DNA from: Mesorhizobium koreense | GTDB taxonomy: Bacteria; Pseudomonadota; Alphaproteobacteria; Rhizobiales; Rhizobiaceae | Assembly: GCF_031656215.1 (NCBI RefSeq) | Contig: NZ_CP134228.1 | Coordinates: 2,871,001-2,935,000 of the forward strand | DNA length: 64,000 nucleotides | Direction of reading: 5' to 3' | Shown here: positions 16,787 to 25,864 of the stretch, in pieces | How the letters are laid out: each line of letters starts with the position of its first letter | Position numbering within the stretch: the first letter of the stretch is position 1 | Position numbers and translations under genes: made by a program | The notes under the pieces: generated by a model | What the model saw: the letters and a program-made list of their open reading frames with translations, nothing else | What the model was told of the DNA's origin: nothing | Databases searched by the model: none

Positions 16787-17671
16787 TTACCCTTTCGGCT
16801 TCCAGGGTTGCAGGGCCTCGATCTTCATCTTGCGGCGCTCGTCGGGCGAAAGCTTATAGTTGTTGTTGAAGGGGTTGGACTCCCAAGAACCATATTCGGG
16901 GTCCGGCAGCATGAACCAGTCGTGCCCCCAATGTGCGGCACTGTCCGTGAAGAACTTCATGCGCTCTTCATAGGTTCCTTTGTACTTGTCTGTGAAGTCG
17001 CCGAGATTGTCGCCGAACATCATGATGACGCGATAGTCCTTGGCAACGAAGGCGACCCTGTTCTCCTTCGGCGACTTCCAGTCGGGCTGTTGCCCAGAGG
17101 CCAGGAAGGTGTCGACGTTGCCGCCCATCGGGAAGCCGAGATCCTTCATGTTCTCCAGCGTTGCCGGTTTTTCCTCAAGCGTCCGGTTGGACACGTAAAA
17201 GACCTTCACGCCCTTCGAATCGGCATACCGCAGAAATTCGACCGCGCCGGGGATTGCCTTGGTCACCTTGTCCTTGACGTAGGCTGTCCATTCCTTGGGG
17301 CTGAAGTCGGTGCCTCGGGTCACCAGCGAAGCCTCGTAGGGGCTGTTGTCCAGGATGGTCTCGTCGGCGTCGAGCACGATAGCCGGTGGCTTGTCGCCAA
17401 AATTCTCACCTTGCTTGTCGGGAACCGCAGTCCAATTCTTGTCGGTGAGCGCCGCGTCGAGCTGGCCTTTGGCAAGGTTGTAGATGCCGAGCGTCGTCGC
17501 CTTGTATTCAACCGAGCGCTGCATCCACAGCGTGGCGTTCAGGAGATCGTTCTGAGGAACCGCCGCAGCTTCGTCGGCTCGTGCCGGCGCGGCGAAAAGG
17601 CCGGTGAGCACGATGGCAGCGGCGGCCGAAGTCTTGAGGGCGCCATCAATCGGCATGCGCATTGTCTTCAT
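16787..17671 (-). CDS. Secreted acid phosphatase, class C / e(P4)-like HAD family
   Basis: This 294-aa exported phosphatase has a signal peptide ending near APARA-D (about residue 31). The HAD catalytic motif is LDADETILDN with the nucleophile Asp of DxDxT. SNRT gives motif II, and FGDNLGDFTD provides the acidic metal-binding motif IV. It resembles lipoprotein e(P4) 5'-nucleotidases but shows no lipobox, so it should be soluble in the periplasm. The ATG at 17671 follows GGGGAG; the frame extending to 17803 is not used. It probably releases phosphate from nucleotides or other monoesters. Confidence 0.88.
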   Translation of the reverse strand: MKTMRMPIDGALKTSAAAAIVLTGLFAAPARADEAAAVPQNDLLNATLWMQRSVEYKATTLGIYNLAKGQLDAALTDKNWTAVPDKQGENFGDKPPAIVLDADETILDNSPYEASLVTRGTDFSPKEWTAYVKDKVTKAIPGAVEFLRYADSKGVKVFYVSNRTLEEKPATLENMKDLGFPMGGNVDTFLASGQQPDWKSPKENRVAFVAKDYRVIMMFGDNLGDFTDKYKGTYEERMKFFTDSAAHWGHDWFMLPDPEYGSWESNPFNNNYKLSPDERRKMKIEALQPWKPKG

Positions 17672-17914
17672 TTCTGAACTCCCCTTCGGATCGTAAATCC
17701 ATGATCGCGGCGTCGGACGGCGCCGTGCAGAGACAGCATTGCGCGGATCGGCCCCCGGCCGGACATTGTCGAGCCCGCCCGCGGTGTCGATCGGCGCCGC
17801 CATCGGTGACTATAGACCGATCGGATACGACAGCAATATGAATGCTTTGGGGTCTGGGGAGCACGCTGGCGAGCCTTGCCCGGCGGCTGGATGAGTTGAT
17901 TTCCGCAATCGCCG

Positions 17915-18883
17915 TCAGTCGGAAATGTCGCCGATCGGGGCTCCCTGTTGCCCGACATCGCTGGTCAGCACTTCGACCTCTTCGTTGTGGCCGGCTTCCA
18001 CGGTCAGTTCGCGCTGATAGGTATGGCCGCGGTTCTTGGCAACAACCGTATAGTCGCCCTCCGCCAGCACCATGGTGGCGAAAGCACCGACGCTTTCGCG
18101 TACCACCTCGCCGGAATCGGTCAGCACCGACCATGACGTGTCGGCGATCGCCTCGCCGCCATGATCACGCACCAGCTTCATGGTGAGTTGGGCGGCGCGA
18201 TGCTCTACCGTCGCTTCGGTCAACTTGCCCGCCGCTACCCTGATATCGGAGCGGATGACTGCGTTGACCGAGCCGTATTTGGACACGACATGATAGGTGC
18301 CGGCGTTGAGCCGCACCACCACGTCCGGGTGCACGTCGGGGATGATGAGTGCGCGCTCGCCATCCGCGCCCGCCTCGGCCTCGTAGATGGAAAAGCGCAG
18401 CTTGTTCGGCGGGATGTGGCCGCCGCTCGGAAGGATGGCGTCGAGCTTCAGACCGCCGGCATCGAGCACGAGCACTTCTTTTTTGGGGTCCTTGCCCACG
18501 GTTATGCGCTTCGTCGCGCCTGCGCGGCCATAGGAGGCATGGACGAGATAGCTTCCAGGATCGAGTTGGAAGACGCTGGTGCCGCCGCGCGCCGAGGCAA
18601 TCAACGGCAGCTTGCCGTCCTCGCCTGCTTGCGGCCCGAAGACGCGCCAGACAAGGCCCCGTGTCACCTGCGGCCCCTTGTCGACCAGTTCAGCGATCAG
18701 CGTGACATTGCCGAATGTCAGTTTGGGCAGTGGGGCTTCGATACTGGGCACGCCTCTGAAGCTTTTCAGGTCGGGCAATTTCAGCCGCGGCTCCAGCTTT
18801 CCGGCTTCCTGCGCGGCCACCGGCATGACGGCGAGCGCAAGAAATGAAAGCAGGACTGTAAGTCTCTCCAGGACGGCGTACAT
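17915..18883 (-). CDS. Secreted protein with three tandem beta-domain repeats
   Basis: This 322-aa protein has a signal peptide ending near MPVAA-Q (about residue 24). It does not match a family I can name. Three repeats of about 80-90 residues are visible, each ending in a similar strand pair: LDPGSYLVHASYGRAGATKR, then LNAGTYHVVSKYG, then LAEGDYTVVAKNRGHTYQRE, each followed by a T/AVEAG- or TVGK-like strand. The pattern L-x-x-G-x-Y-x-V resembles carboxypeptidase regulatory-like or PEGA-like beta sandwiches. It may bind the cell surface or a periplasmic partner. It is a single gene; the nitroreductase gene is divergent. Confidence 0.75.
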   Translation of the reverse strand: MYAVLERLTVLLSFLALAVMPVAAQEAGKLEPRLKLPDLKSFRGVPSIEAPLPKLTFGNVTLIAELVDKGPQVTRGLVWRVFGPQAGEDGKLPLIASARGGTSVFQLDPGSYLVHASYGRAGATKRITVGKDPKKEVLVLDAGGLKLDAILPSGGHIPPNKLRFSIYEAEAGADGERALIIPDVHPDVVVRLNAGTYHVVSKYGSVNAVIRSDIRVAAGKLTEATVEHRAAQLTMKLVRDHGGEAIADTSWSVLTDSGEVVRESVGAFATMVLAEGDYTVVAKNRGHTYQRELTVEAGHNEEVEVLTSDVGQQGAPIGDISD

Positions 18884-18980
18884 GGGTTGCCATCAAGCCC
18901 GGCGCGGTGGCAATTTCAAGACGATTCTCCGTGACCGGTATCTCCTTGCACCGGCTATTTTATCTGAAAGAGTTTTCGCG

Positions 18981-19565
18981 ATGTCATCGACGGTCATCGA
19001 TCTCCTGCTCGAGCGCAACTCGGCGCCGATCCACGAATTGAAGGAGCCGGCGCCGTCGGATGCCGAGATCGCGACCTTGATCCGCATCGCCAGTCGCGTG
19101 CCTGACCATGGCCGTATGGAGCCCTGGCGCTTCATCCTCTATCGCGGCGAGGCGCGCGAACGGGTGGGGCGGATGCTTGCCGAGCTTGCCGAGAAGCGTG
19201 AAGGGCCGCTCACCGAAGTGCGCCGCGAGAAGGAGTTGACACGCTTTTCGCGCGCGCCGCTCGTCGTTGGCGTCGTTTCCGCGCCTCGGCAGAACCCCAA
19301 GATCCCGGATTGGGAAATGCAGCTTTCCGGCGGAGCGGCGGCGATGAATCTCGTCATAGCCGCCAACGCCATGGGTTATGGCACGAACTGGATCACCAAC
19401 TGGTATGCCTATGACGAGGAGGGTCGGCGGTTGCTGGGCCTCGCGCCGCACGAGCGGGTCATCGGCTTCGTCCATATCGGCACGTTCAACGGAGCGGTAT
19501 CTGAACGGCCGCGACCGGATGTCTCAAAACTTTATGCGGACTATTCCGGTCCCTGGGAGGGATAG
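18981..19565 (+). CDS. Nitroreductase-family protein (YdjA-like)
   Basis: This 194-aa FMN-dependent oxidoreductase matches the small YdjA-type nitroreductases. FMN contacts are likely in ERNSAPIHELKEPAPS, RVPDHGRMEPWRF and the glycine-rich GYGTNWITNW. The ATG at 18981 follows GAAAGAG at eight bases; the upstream frame overlaps another gene in antisense and is rejected. It is followed four bases later by a flavin reductase-like gene on the same strand, so both are probably co-transcribed and may share flavin-linked chemistry. Confidence 0.87.
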   Translation: MSSTVIDLLLERNSAPIHELKEPAPSDAEIATLIRIASRVPDHGRMEPWRFILYRGEARERVGRMLAELAEKREGPLTEVRREKELTRFSRAPLVVGVVSAPRQNPKIPDWEMQLSGGAAAMNLVIAANAMGYGTNWITNWYAYDEEGRRLLGLAPHERVIGFVHIGTFNGAVSERPRPDVSKLYADYSGPWEG

Positions 19566-19568
19566 GCG

Positions 19569-20177
19569 GTGTTCTATGAACCCGGCAAGGGCCACGGCCT
19601 GCCGCACGATCCGTTCAAGGCGATCGTTGCCCCAAGGCCGATCGGCTGGATATCCACGATGGGCCGTGACGGCTCGATCAATCTCGCGCCTTATTCGTTT
19701 TTCAATGCGTTTTCTTCGCGCCCGCCGCTCGTCTGGTTCTCCTCCGAAGGCGAGAAGGACAGCTTCACTTTCGCGCGCGAGACCGGCGAGTTTGTCGCCA
19801 ACCTCGCCGGCGGCCACATCTTCAAGGAAATGAATGCTACCTCCGTGGATGCGCCGCGCGGGGTGAGCGAATTCGGCTATGCCGGGCTGACGCCGGCGCC
19901 CTCACGGCTGGTCGCGGCGCCGCGCGTGGCGGAGGCGTATGCCGCGCTCGAATGCAAGGTGACCGAGATATTCGAGCCGAAGGGCCTCGACGGCAAGCCC
20001 GCCGGTGTCCATGTCTGCACCGGCGAGGTGATCGGCATTCATATCGACGAGGCTGTCCTCACCGACGGCTTGTTCGACAACGTCAAGGCCGGCAACGTAT
20101 CGCGTCTCGGCTATCTCGATTTTTCCGCCATCACCGAAACCTTCGCCATGCGCCGGCCGAAGTGGAAGGCGGATTGA
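19569..20177 (+). CDS. Flavin reductase-like domain protein
   Basis: This 202-aa protein belongs to the flavin reductase-like FMN-binding split-barrel family. It begins with a GTG directly after the nitroreductase stop. Motifs include FKAIVAPRPIGWISTMGRDG and NLAPYSFFNAFSSRPPLV, typical of the fold, with a downstream GEFVANLA. Related proteins bind FMN, but the reaction is unknown. The four-base spacing from the nitroreductase indicates an operon. Confidence 0.85.
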   Translation: MFYEPGKGHGLPHDPFKAIVAPRPIGWISTMGRDGSINLAPYSFFNAFSSRPPLVWFSSEGEKDSFTFARETGEFVANLAGGHIFKEMNATSVDAPRGVSEFGYAGLTPAPSRLVAAPRVAEAYAALECKVTEIFEPKGLDGKPAGVHVCTGEVIGIHIDEAVLTDGLFDNVKAGNVSRLGYLDFSAITETFAMRRPKWKAD

Positions 20178-20186
20178 CGCGCACCC

Positions 20187-21065
20187 TCATGCCACGCCGG
20201 CGGCCTGCGCCCGTGCAAGGATGCGCTCGGCGCGGCGCAGGTGCGGGCGGTCGTACATTTGGCCGTCGATGCCGATGACGCCCGGATTTCCGGCGGCGGA
20301 GAAGGCCTCGACCACGGCACGCGAATGCGCGACCGATTCGACAGAGGGCGTGAACACCTCGTTGATGATCGGCACTTGTGCCGGATGGATCGCCATTTTG
20401 GCCGTGAAGCCGTCACGCTCAGCTTCCACGCACTCCGCCTTCAACGCGTCCATGTCGCGGAAATTCACGAAGACCGTATCGATCGCAGCCGCCTGGACCG
20501 TCGCGGCCGCGAGTATGGTCAGCGTGCGCGCCAGACGGAAGGTTTCGGTATAGCGGCCATCGCCGCCGCGCGGCGTACGCGCGCCGATATCCGCCGACAG
20601 ATCCTCCGCTCCCCAGGTCACGCCGGCAAGCCTAGGGTTGGCTTCGCTGAAGGCTGGAGCAGCCAGCACGCCGGCTGCTGTCTCGGCGATGAGCGCGACG
20701 ATCCGCGTGGCACCGTCTTCGATGCCGCTCTCGGCCTCGTGCACACGAAGTTTTGCCGACAGCCGCATGACGTCCTTTGGGCCGATCGCCTTTGGCAGCA
20801 TGATGCCGGCCGGTCGCGCCGGCATGATCGCCGTGAGATCGTCGTCGGTCAGCCCGGTGGTGAAGTCGTTGACACGCACGTAAAGCGAGGCCGAAACCTG
20901 TTCCCGGTTCTCTCCGATGAAGGCCGAAGTGATCTTTCGCGCCTCGGCTTTGCGGTCGGCTCCGACCGAGTCCTCCAGATCGAGAAGCAGGACGTCCGCG
21001 CCCGCCTGGGGCGCCTTGGCGAGCTTCTTTTCCGAATCGCCTGGAACGAACAGAAGGGACCGCAC
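20187..21065 (-). CDS. HpcH/HpaI aldolase-family CoA ester lyase (CitE-like)
   Basis: This 292-aa lyase is of the CitE/malyl-CoA lyase family. The start MRSLLFVPGDSEKKLAKA, the metal-binding LLLDLEDSVG and YVRVND, and the catalytic-pocket motif VTWGAEDLSADIG are characteristic. Family members cleave (3S)-malyl-CoA, beta-methylmalyl-CoA or citramalyl-CoA; sequence alone does not choose. It starts with a GTG two bases after the MaoC-like stop, with AAAGGAG upstream, so it is translationally coupled. The pair would work on a 2-methyl-branched or C4-C5 hydroxyacyl-CoA. Confidence 0.85.
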   Translation of the reverse strand: MRSLLFVPGDSEKKLAKAPQAGADVLLLDLEDSVGADRKAEARKITSAFIGENREQVSASLYVRVNDFTTGLTDDDLTAIMPARPAGIMLPKAIGPKDVMRLSAKLRVHEAESGIEDGATRIVALIAETAAGVLAAPAFSEANPRLAGVTWGAEDLSADIGARTPRGGDGRYTETFRLARTLTILAAATVQAAAIDTVFVNFRDMDALKAECVEAERDGFTAKMAIHPAQVPIINEVFTPSVESVAHSRAVVEAFSAAGNPGVIGIDGQMYDRPHLRRAERILARAQAAGVA

Positions 21066-21067
21066 GC

Positions 21068-21520
21068 TCAGGCTCCTTTCTTCTTCATCATCGCCTGCCG
21101 CACGCAGCGTGCCACCAGCACATTATTCTGATTGTAGGCGCGGTGCTCGAATTCGACGATGCCCCGGTCCGGCTTGGATTTCGACGGCCTCACCGATTTC
21201 ACTTCCGTCTCGACATGGATCGTGTCGCCATGGAAGAGCGGATGCGGAAACACCGTCTCGGTCATGCCCAGATTGGCGATCGTGGTGCCGAGCGTCGTGT
21301 CGTGCACGGAGATGCCTATCATCAGGCCGAGCGTGAAGAGCGAATTGACGAGCGGCTTGCCCCATTCGCTCTTCGCCGCGAAATCGAAATCGATGTGCAG
21401 CGGCTGAGGGTTGAGCGTCATGACGGAGAAGAGAACGTTGTCGCTCTCGGTGATGCTTCGGGTGAGGGGATGGCGGAACACCTGTCCGGGCGTGAATTCC
21501 TCGAAATAGAGGCCTGGCAT
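21068..21520 (-). CDS. MaoC-family hydratase, single hot-dog domain
   Basis: This 150-aa protein has one hot-dog domain of the MaoC/R-specific hydratase type. The DFDFAAKSEWGKPLVNSLFTLGL stretch contains the region of the hydratase 2 motif, with D44 and H42 as candidates for the catalytic pair. It lies two bases before the CitE-like lyase, so a hydratase-then-lyase sequence on an enoyl-CoA is probable, as for mesaconyl-CoA hydratase or itaconyl-CoA hydratase with their lyases. Mesaconyl-CoA hydratase is normally about twice as long. No CoA transferase is adjacent. Confidence 0.8.
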   Translation of the reverse strand: MPGLYFEEFTPGQVFRHPLTRSITESDNVLFSVMTLNPQPLHIDFDFAAKSEWGKPLVNSLFTLGLMIGISVHDTTLGTTIANLGMTETVFPHPLFHGDTIHVETEVKSVRPSKSKPDRGIVEFEHRAYNQNNVLVARCVRQAMMKKKGA

Positions 21521-21658
21521 CTTTATTTCCTCCGCTAGTCCCGCGTTTGATAGAGCGGTCGTAACGGGCCTGCAAGAGAGCCGGTTAACGGATATGGTAA
21601 ACGCTTCCTAAACCATTTCCACCTAGCGTCCGCGGTAGCTCGGGGTCGGGTCGGCGGC

Positions 21659-22801
21659 ATGGTAATCAGTCATTTCCTCAGGTGGATCGATACGGCGCGC
21701 GTTTCCGAACGGGCAGCCGGCGCGGCGGCGCTAGCAAGAGCCTATGTTTCCCGTGAACTCCCCTTCGAGGACCGCTGTGAGGCGGAAGCCGCGCTGACCT
21801 TCCTGCTGGACGATCCGTCGACAAAGGTGCGCTATGCGCTTGCCGAGGCGCTCGCCATGCACAGGCTGGCGCCGCTCCAGATCATCCACGCGCTCGCCTC
21901 CGATCAGGACGAGATCGCCGACCTGGTGCTGAAGCGCTCGCCATTGTTCACGGACGGCGATCTCATCGACCGCGTCGCCATGGGAGCCGAAAGCGTACAA
22001 CTGTCCATCGCGGGGCGGGCGCTCGTTTCGAAATCGGTCTCGGCCGCCATTGCCGAGGTAGGCTCGGCGGAGGCCTGTCTGATCCTGCTCCGCAACGATG
22101 GGGCTGATGTCGCCTCGCTCAGCTTCCGCCGCATGGCGGAGCGCTTCGGCGCCATGCCGAGGCTGCGGGAAGCGATGCTTGCGGACCGCCGCCTGCCGGT
22201 CGACTGCCGCCATGTTCTGCTGGTCAAACTGAGCGCCGCACTGAAGGATGCGCCGCTCGTCGTTGCGCTGATGGGCAGGGCACGTGGAGAACGCGTCATG
22301 CGGGAAGCTTGCGTGAGGGCTTCGCTGACGCTCATCGACCGAACCCGGCCGGACGAGCATGCGGCGCTGGTCGAACATCTTCGACTTGCCGGCGAACTCA
22401 CCACAGCCTTCATCGTTCGCATGGTGGCGCACGGCAAGATCGATTTCTTCGCCTCCGTGCTCGGCGTGCTTGCGGGGCGCGAGGCGGTCCGCGTCCAGGC
22501 GCTTCTTGCCGGCGGGCGCGATCTGGCGCTTTCGGCGCTCTTTCGCGGCGCCGGCCTACCGGAAAGCGCGCACGGGGTTATCCTGCGGGCGCTGGGGATC
22601 TGGCGCGAGGTCGCCAACGGCAGGCGTGTGGCCGGCGCACAGGAAGTGAGCTGGCTGATGCTGAGGGAATTGAACGCCTGTCCGGGCCAAAGCGGGCCGG
22701 CGGAGCGTCTGGCCGAGCTTGCCGGTCTGATCCGTGCCATCCACCTCGAAGTGCTGCGTGAGAATGCCCGCGGCCATGCGCTGGCCATCGCCGCGGCCTG
22801 A
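21659..22801 (+). CDS. DUF2336 protein
   Basis: This 380-aa protein is largely helical, with HEAT-like pairs such as DDPSTKVRYALAEALAMHRLAPLQIIHALASDQDEIADLVLKRSP. These fit the DUF2336 family of alphaproteobacteria. It has no signal peptide or membrane helix. The ATG at 21659 is adopted although the ribosome site is weak. Upstream, TAAA-N7-TAAAC at 21598-21613 resembles but does not match a CtrA box. Its function is unknown; related proteins are often near envelope or regulatory genes. Confidence 0.8.
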   Translation: MVISHFLRWIDTARVSERAAGAAALARAYVSRELPFEDRCEAEAALTFLLDDPSTKVRYALAEALAMHRLAPLQIIHALASDQDEIADLVLKRSPLFTDGDLIDRVAMGAESVQLSIAGRALVSKSVSAAIAEVGSAEACLILLRNDGADVASLSFRRMAERFGAMPRLREAMLADRRLPVDCRHVLLVKLSAALKDAPLVVALMGRARGERVMREACVRASLTLIDRTRPDEHAALVEHLRLAGELTTAFIVRMVAHGKIDFFASVLGVLAGREAVRVQALLAGGRDLALSALFRGAGLPESAHGVILRALGIWREVANGRRVAGAQEVSWLMLRELNACPGQSGPAERLAELAGLIRAIHLEVLRENARGHALAIAAA

Positions 22802-22812
22802 CGGCCTCCAGA

Positions 22813-23715
22813 TTATGCGGCTGCGCTTGCTACGCTCCGCCGGAAATTCCATGCCGCGTAGCCGAAAATCACGACGATGACGATGCCGCCGCCGACGAGG
22901 CTCGCCGCCGGCGGCAACTCACCGAGAAACAGCCATGCGAACAGGATCGCAAGCGGTACTTCCGTGCTTCCGAGCAGTCCGGATTCGGCAGCGCTGACCA
23001 GTCGAGTCCCTTCGGTCCAAAGGATCACGGCGGCGGCGAAGGAAACGCCGAAGGCGCACATCAGGACGGCATCGCGCCTTGTCACGTCGAGCGGGTCGGT
23101 GATGAGGCAGCCGATGACGAAAAGCAGGAAAGCCGCCACGGCTCCGGTCCAGACGACGGGCGCATCGGTGAATTTACGGATCAGCACCATGTAGAGCGCG
23201 CAGCCTGCGGTCATGAGAATGGCCATGAAATTACCGGCAAGGCTTCCCGTGCCGATACCGCCGAGCATCATGATGCCGACGCCGGCAAGCGACAGGACGG
23301 CCGCCACAATCGTACTTCGACGCGTGCGCTCTCCAAGTACGACGCGTTCGAGCCCCGCCGCCATGAAAGGCACGGTAGCGTAGATGATGGTGACGTTGGC
23401 GACATAGGTGAGCTTGAACGCCGTGATGAAGGCGATGCTGGACAGGGTGCTGACGACCGCTAGCGCCCAGCCGCGGAGCCCGAGGTGGAGGCTGGACCAC
23501 ATATGCGGGCCGCGCGCCCGCCATAACACGTAAGCGGCGATGATCGCCGCACCGACAAGGCCGCGCCAGCAGGCGATCGTCCACGGGCCGGCGGTGACGG
23601 AACGGGTAAAGATACCGGCAAGCGCGAAGAAGACGGCCGATACCGTCACCAGCATCATGCCGACGGCGTGGCCGGTATCGATTCTGGCGGGAAGATCGAG
23701 CGATCGCGCATCCAT
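22813..23715 (-). CDS. EamA-family drug/metabolite transporter
   Basis: This 300-aa integral membrane protein has ten predicted helices in two five-helix EamA repeats: one from about residue 20 to 150, the second from about 165 to 290, ending FLGELPPAASLVGGGIVIVV. The repeat ends PFMAAGLERVVLGE and EVPLAILFAWLFLGE correspond. Substrate is unknown. The stop is 11 bases from the convergent DUF2336 stop. The start region has a weak ribosome site. Confidence 0.85.
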   Translation of the reverse strand: MDARSLDLPARIDTGHAVGMMLVTVSAVFFALAGIFTRSVTAGPWTIACWRGLVGAAIIAAYVLWRARGPHMWSSLHLGLRGWALAVVSTLSSIAFITAFKLTYVANVTIIYATVPFMAAGLERVVLGERTRRSTIVAAVLSLAGVGIMMLGGIGTGSLAGNFMAILMTAGCALYMVLIRKFTDAPVVWTGAVAAFLLFVIGCLITDPLDVTRRDAVLMCAFGVSFAAAVILWTEGTRLVSAAESGLLGSTEVPLAILFAWLFLGELPPAASLVGGGIVIVVIFGYAAWNFRRSVASAAA

Positions 23716-23752
23716 GACTCTACGATACGGGAAGGCTGCCGACAGCCTGTTG

Positions 23753-25837
23753 TCAGGAGTGCCGTATCCCGGCGCGCGGGCTGTGGAAGAACCGGGGATT
23801 GTCTTCCACCGCCGCGGCGATCACCCGTAGCGAGGCGGCGACGGCAAGAAGGGGCCGGTCGGCGTCACCGCGTTTGCCGAGCGCTTCCGCCTCTGCCCTT
23901 GTCGCCGCCGCGAAAGCGGAGATCGAGCCGCCTCCCAGGCCGCTTCCCGCCGAGCGCAGGATCAGCGAAGCAAGGCGCTTCAGGAAATCGGCGATGATGG
24001 GCTTGTCCGGTTCGGGGAGGTGCGGCTGGGCGTTGCGCAGGGCGAGGATCTCCAGTCCGACGGTGGACGCCGCGACGCTGCCGATGAGCATCGCTTCGCC
24101 GCGCCCGCCAGTGCGCTGCGCAAACGGCATCAATTGGTTGATACGGTCATAGGCGAGGCTCTCGAAGGCCGAGCGTCGAGGCACGCGCTCGTGCAGGCTG
24201 AGCCGCACGAGGTCTTCCTTGATGGTTGCGACGATGCGCAGGACGCTGTCACGTGGCCTTGCCGGTAGCACGCTCCAGAACACACCGATCGAAAGCAGGA
24301 TGCCGACCAGGATGGACGCCGTCTGGTTGAGGAAATGGAGTGGCGCGTAAACCATCGTCTGGTGCGGACTGAGGAAGGCGAGGAAATTTATAGCGAAGGC
24401 TGTCGCTGTTCCCGTGAAAGTCGGATTCGCCATCGCCAGCGCGCCGGGTATCAGGATCGGGATCACGAACAGCACGAACCAGCCGAAACCGGGGAAGACG
24501 GGCACCAAAACCTGGCCGACGATGAAGGCGAAGGGCACGGCCAGTAGCGTGCCCTTGAAGAAGCCAAAAGCGGTCCGGATCGGCGCCGGGCGCGACGCAA
24601 ACAGGCTGGAGACGACGGCAACGATGATGGTCGCCCCTTCGGCGTCCGCCCATTGGGTGGCGATCCAGAAGGCCGCGACGAGGGAAGTGGCGAGCGCGGC
24701 TCGCACCGCGTTACGCAACGCCGCCTGCCGGTCGCGGTGGATAACCAGCGCAGGTTGTCGTGTCTGGTCGCTCTCCGGCCGGCCCGGATGGCGCACGGCA
24801 TCGAGACCGTCGAGGACGCCGGCAAGCGCATCGGCGAATTCGGCCGCCATGGCGAGCCTTGCGGCGGCGCCGATCGGGTCGGGCACACCCTCCGGCAACG
24901 GCGCGTTCCGAGCCTCCTTGGCTATCTCTCTTAGCCGAGCGAGGAAAGGCTGGACATCATTGAGCGCATCGGGACGTTCGGACAGTTCGTTGACGACAGC
25001 CTTCAATTGGTTGCGAGTCGGCGGCAATGCTGGATTAGCGGGCGCGGAGTGCAGTCTCAGCATCCGTGCGGCGGAAAGGGCGGAAAGCAGATGGCCGATC
25101 GTGCGCCTGACAGAACGGCCATGCGCGGCGGGGCTGGGGCCTTCAAGCCGCACATAGGCGCGCATCTCACCGAGGCCCTGTGTCTCGGCGATGATGCGCC
25201 GGTTGAGCATCGAAAGCCTTGCACGGTCGGCGCCACCGAAGGCGAATCCGGCATAGGCAGCGAGATCGCGGATCAGGCCTTCCAGCTTTCCAGCGATCTG
25301 GTCGCTGGCGAGTCGTGGCAGGAAGAGGCGGCTGGCGAGCCCCGCGCAGAGGATTCCGAGGATGATTTCCGATGCGCGCGCGATTGCCAGTTCATGGGCG
25401 AGATGCGGCTGGCCGAAGGCCGGCATGCTGATGATCGCGGCGGTATAGCCAGCGAGCGCGGCGGCGTAGGATTCGGGGTTGCGGAGCATAGACGCGACAT
25501 AGGTGCAAAGTCCGATCCAGACTGCGAGCACCGCGAGGAAGGCGGCGGCGTTGCCGCCCCCGATCCGCACAAGCAGAAGTGCCGCAAGCGCCCCGACGAC
25601 GGTGCCCACCAATCGGAAGAAACCCTTGGAAAGCGCCATCCCGGCGACTGGTTGGGCGACGATATAGACCGTCATCATCGCCCATTGGGGGTTTTCCAGC
25701 TTCAACGCGTAGGCGAGCGCAAGGGCAACCAGCCCCGCCACCATCGTGCGGATCGCAAAAATCCAGTCGGTACGCTTGGGTCGCGGGATGCGCGCTAGCG
25801 GGAAGTGGAGGGTATCAGGCCAGCGGGAGAAACTCAC
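23753..25837 (-). CDS. FUSC-family membrane protein (aromatic acid exporter-like)
   Basis: This 694-aa inner-membrane protein is of the FUSC/YccS superfamily. Two hydrophobic blocks of about six helices (residues 25-175 and 400-530) each precede a helical cytoplasmic domain. It starts with a GTG following GGAAGG. The name reflects exporters of aromatic acids such as AaeB and fusaric acid pumps, but no periplasmic fusion protein or outer-membrane partner is adjacent here. It is transcribed with parE upstream on the same strand, 28 bp apart. Confidence 0.82.
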   Translation of the reverse strand: MSFSRWPDTLHFPLARIPRPKRTDWIFAIRTMVAGLVALALAYALKLENPQWAMMTVYIVAQPVAGMALSKGFFRLVGTVVGALAALLLVRIGGGNAAAFLAVLAVWIGLCTYVASMLRNPESYAAALAGYTAAIISMPAFGQPHLAHELAIARASEIILGILCAGLASRLFLPRLASDQIAGKLEGLIRDLAAYAGFAFGGADRARLSMLNRRIIAETQGLGEMRAYVRLEGPSPAAHGRSVRRTIGHLLSALSAARMLRLHSAPANPALPPTRNQLKAVVNELSERPDALNDVQPFLARLREIAKEARNAPLPEGVPDPIGAAARLAMAAEFADALAGVLDGLDAVRHPGRPESDQTRQPALVIHRDRQAALRNAVRAALATSLVAAFWIATQWADAEGATIIVAVVSSLFASRPAPIRTAFGFFKGTLLAVPFAFIVGQVLVPVFPGFGWFVLFVIPILIPGALAMANPTFTGTATAFAINFLAFLSPHQTMVYAPLHFLNQTASILVGILLSIGVFWSVLPARPRDSVLRIVATIKEDLVRLSLHERVPRRSAFESLAYDRINQLMPFAQRTGGRGEAMLIGSVAASTVGLEILALRNAQPHLPEPDKPIIADFLKRLASLILRSAGSGLGGGSISAFAAATRAEAEALGKRGDADRPLLAVAASLRVIAAAVEDNPRFFHSPRAGIRHS

Positions 25838-25864
25838 TGCCGGGCCGCCTTCCGATTTCCGGGG

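Noticed and set aside
21598-21614. CtrA box before the DUF2336 gene
   Set aside because: TAAA-N7-TAAAC departs from TTAA-N7-TTAAC at key bases; too weak to claim.
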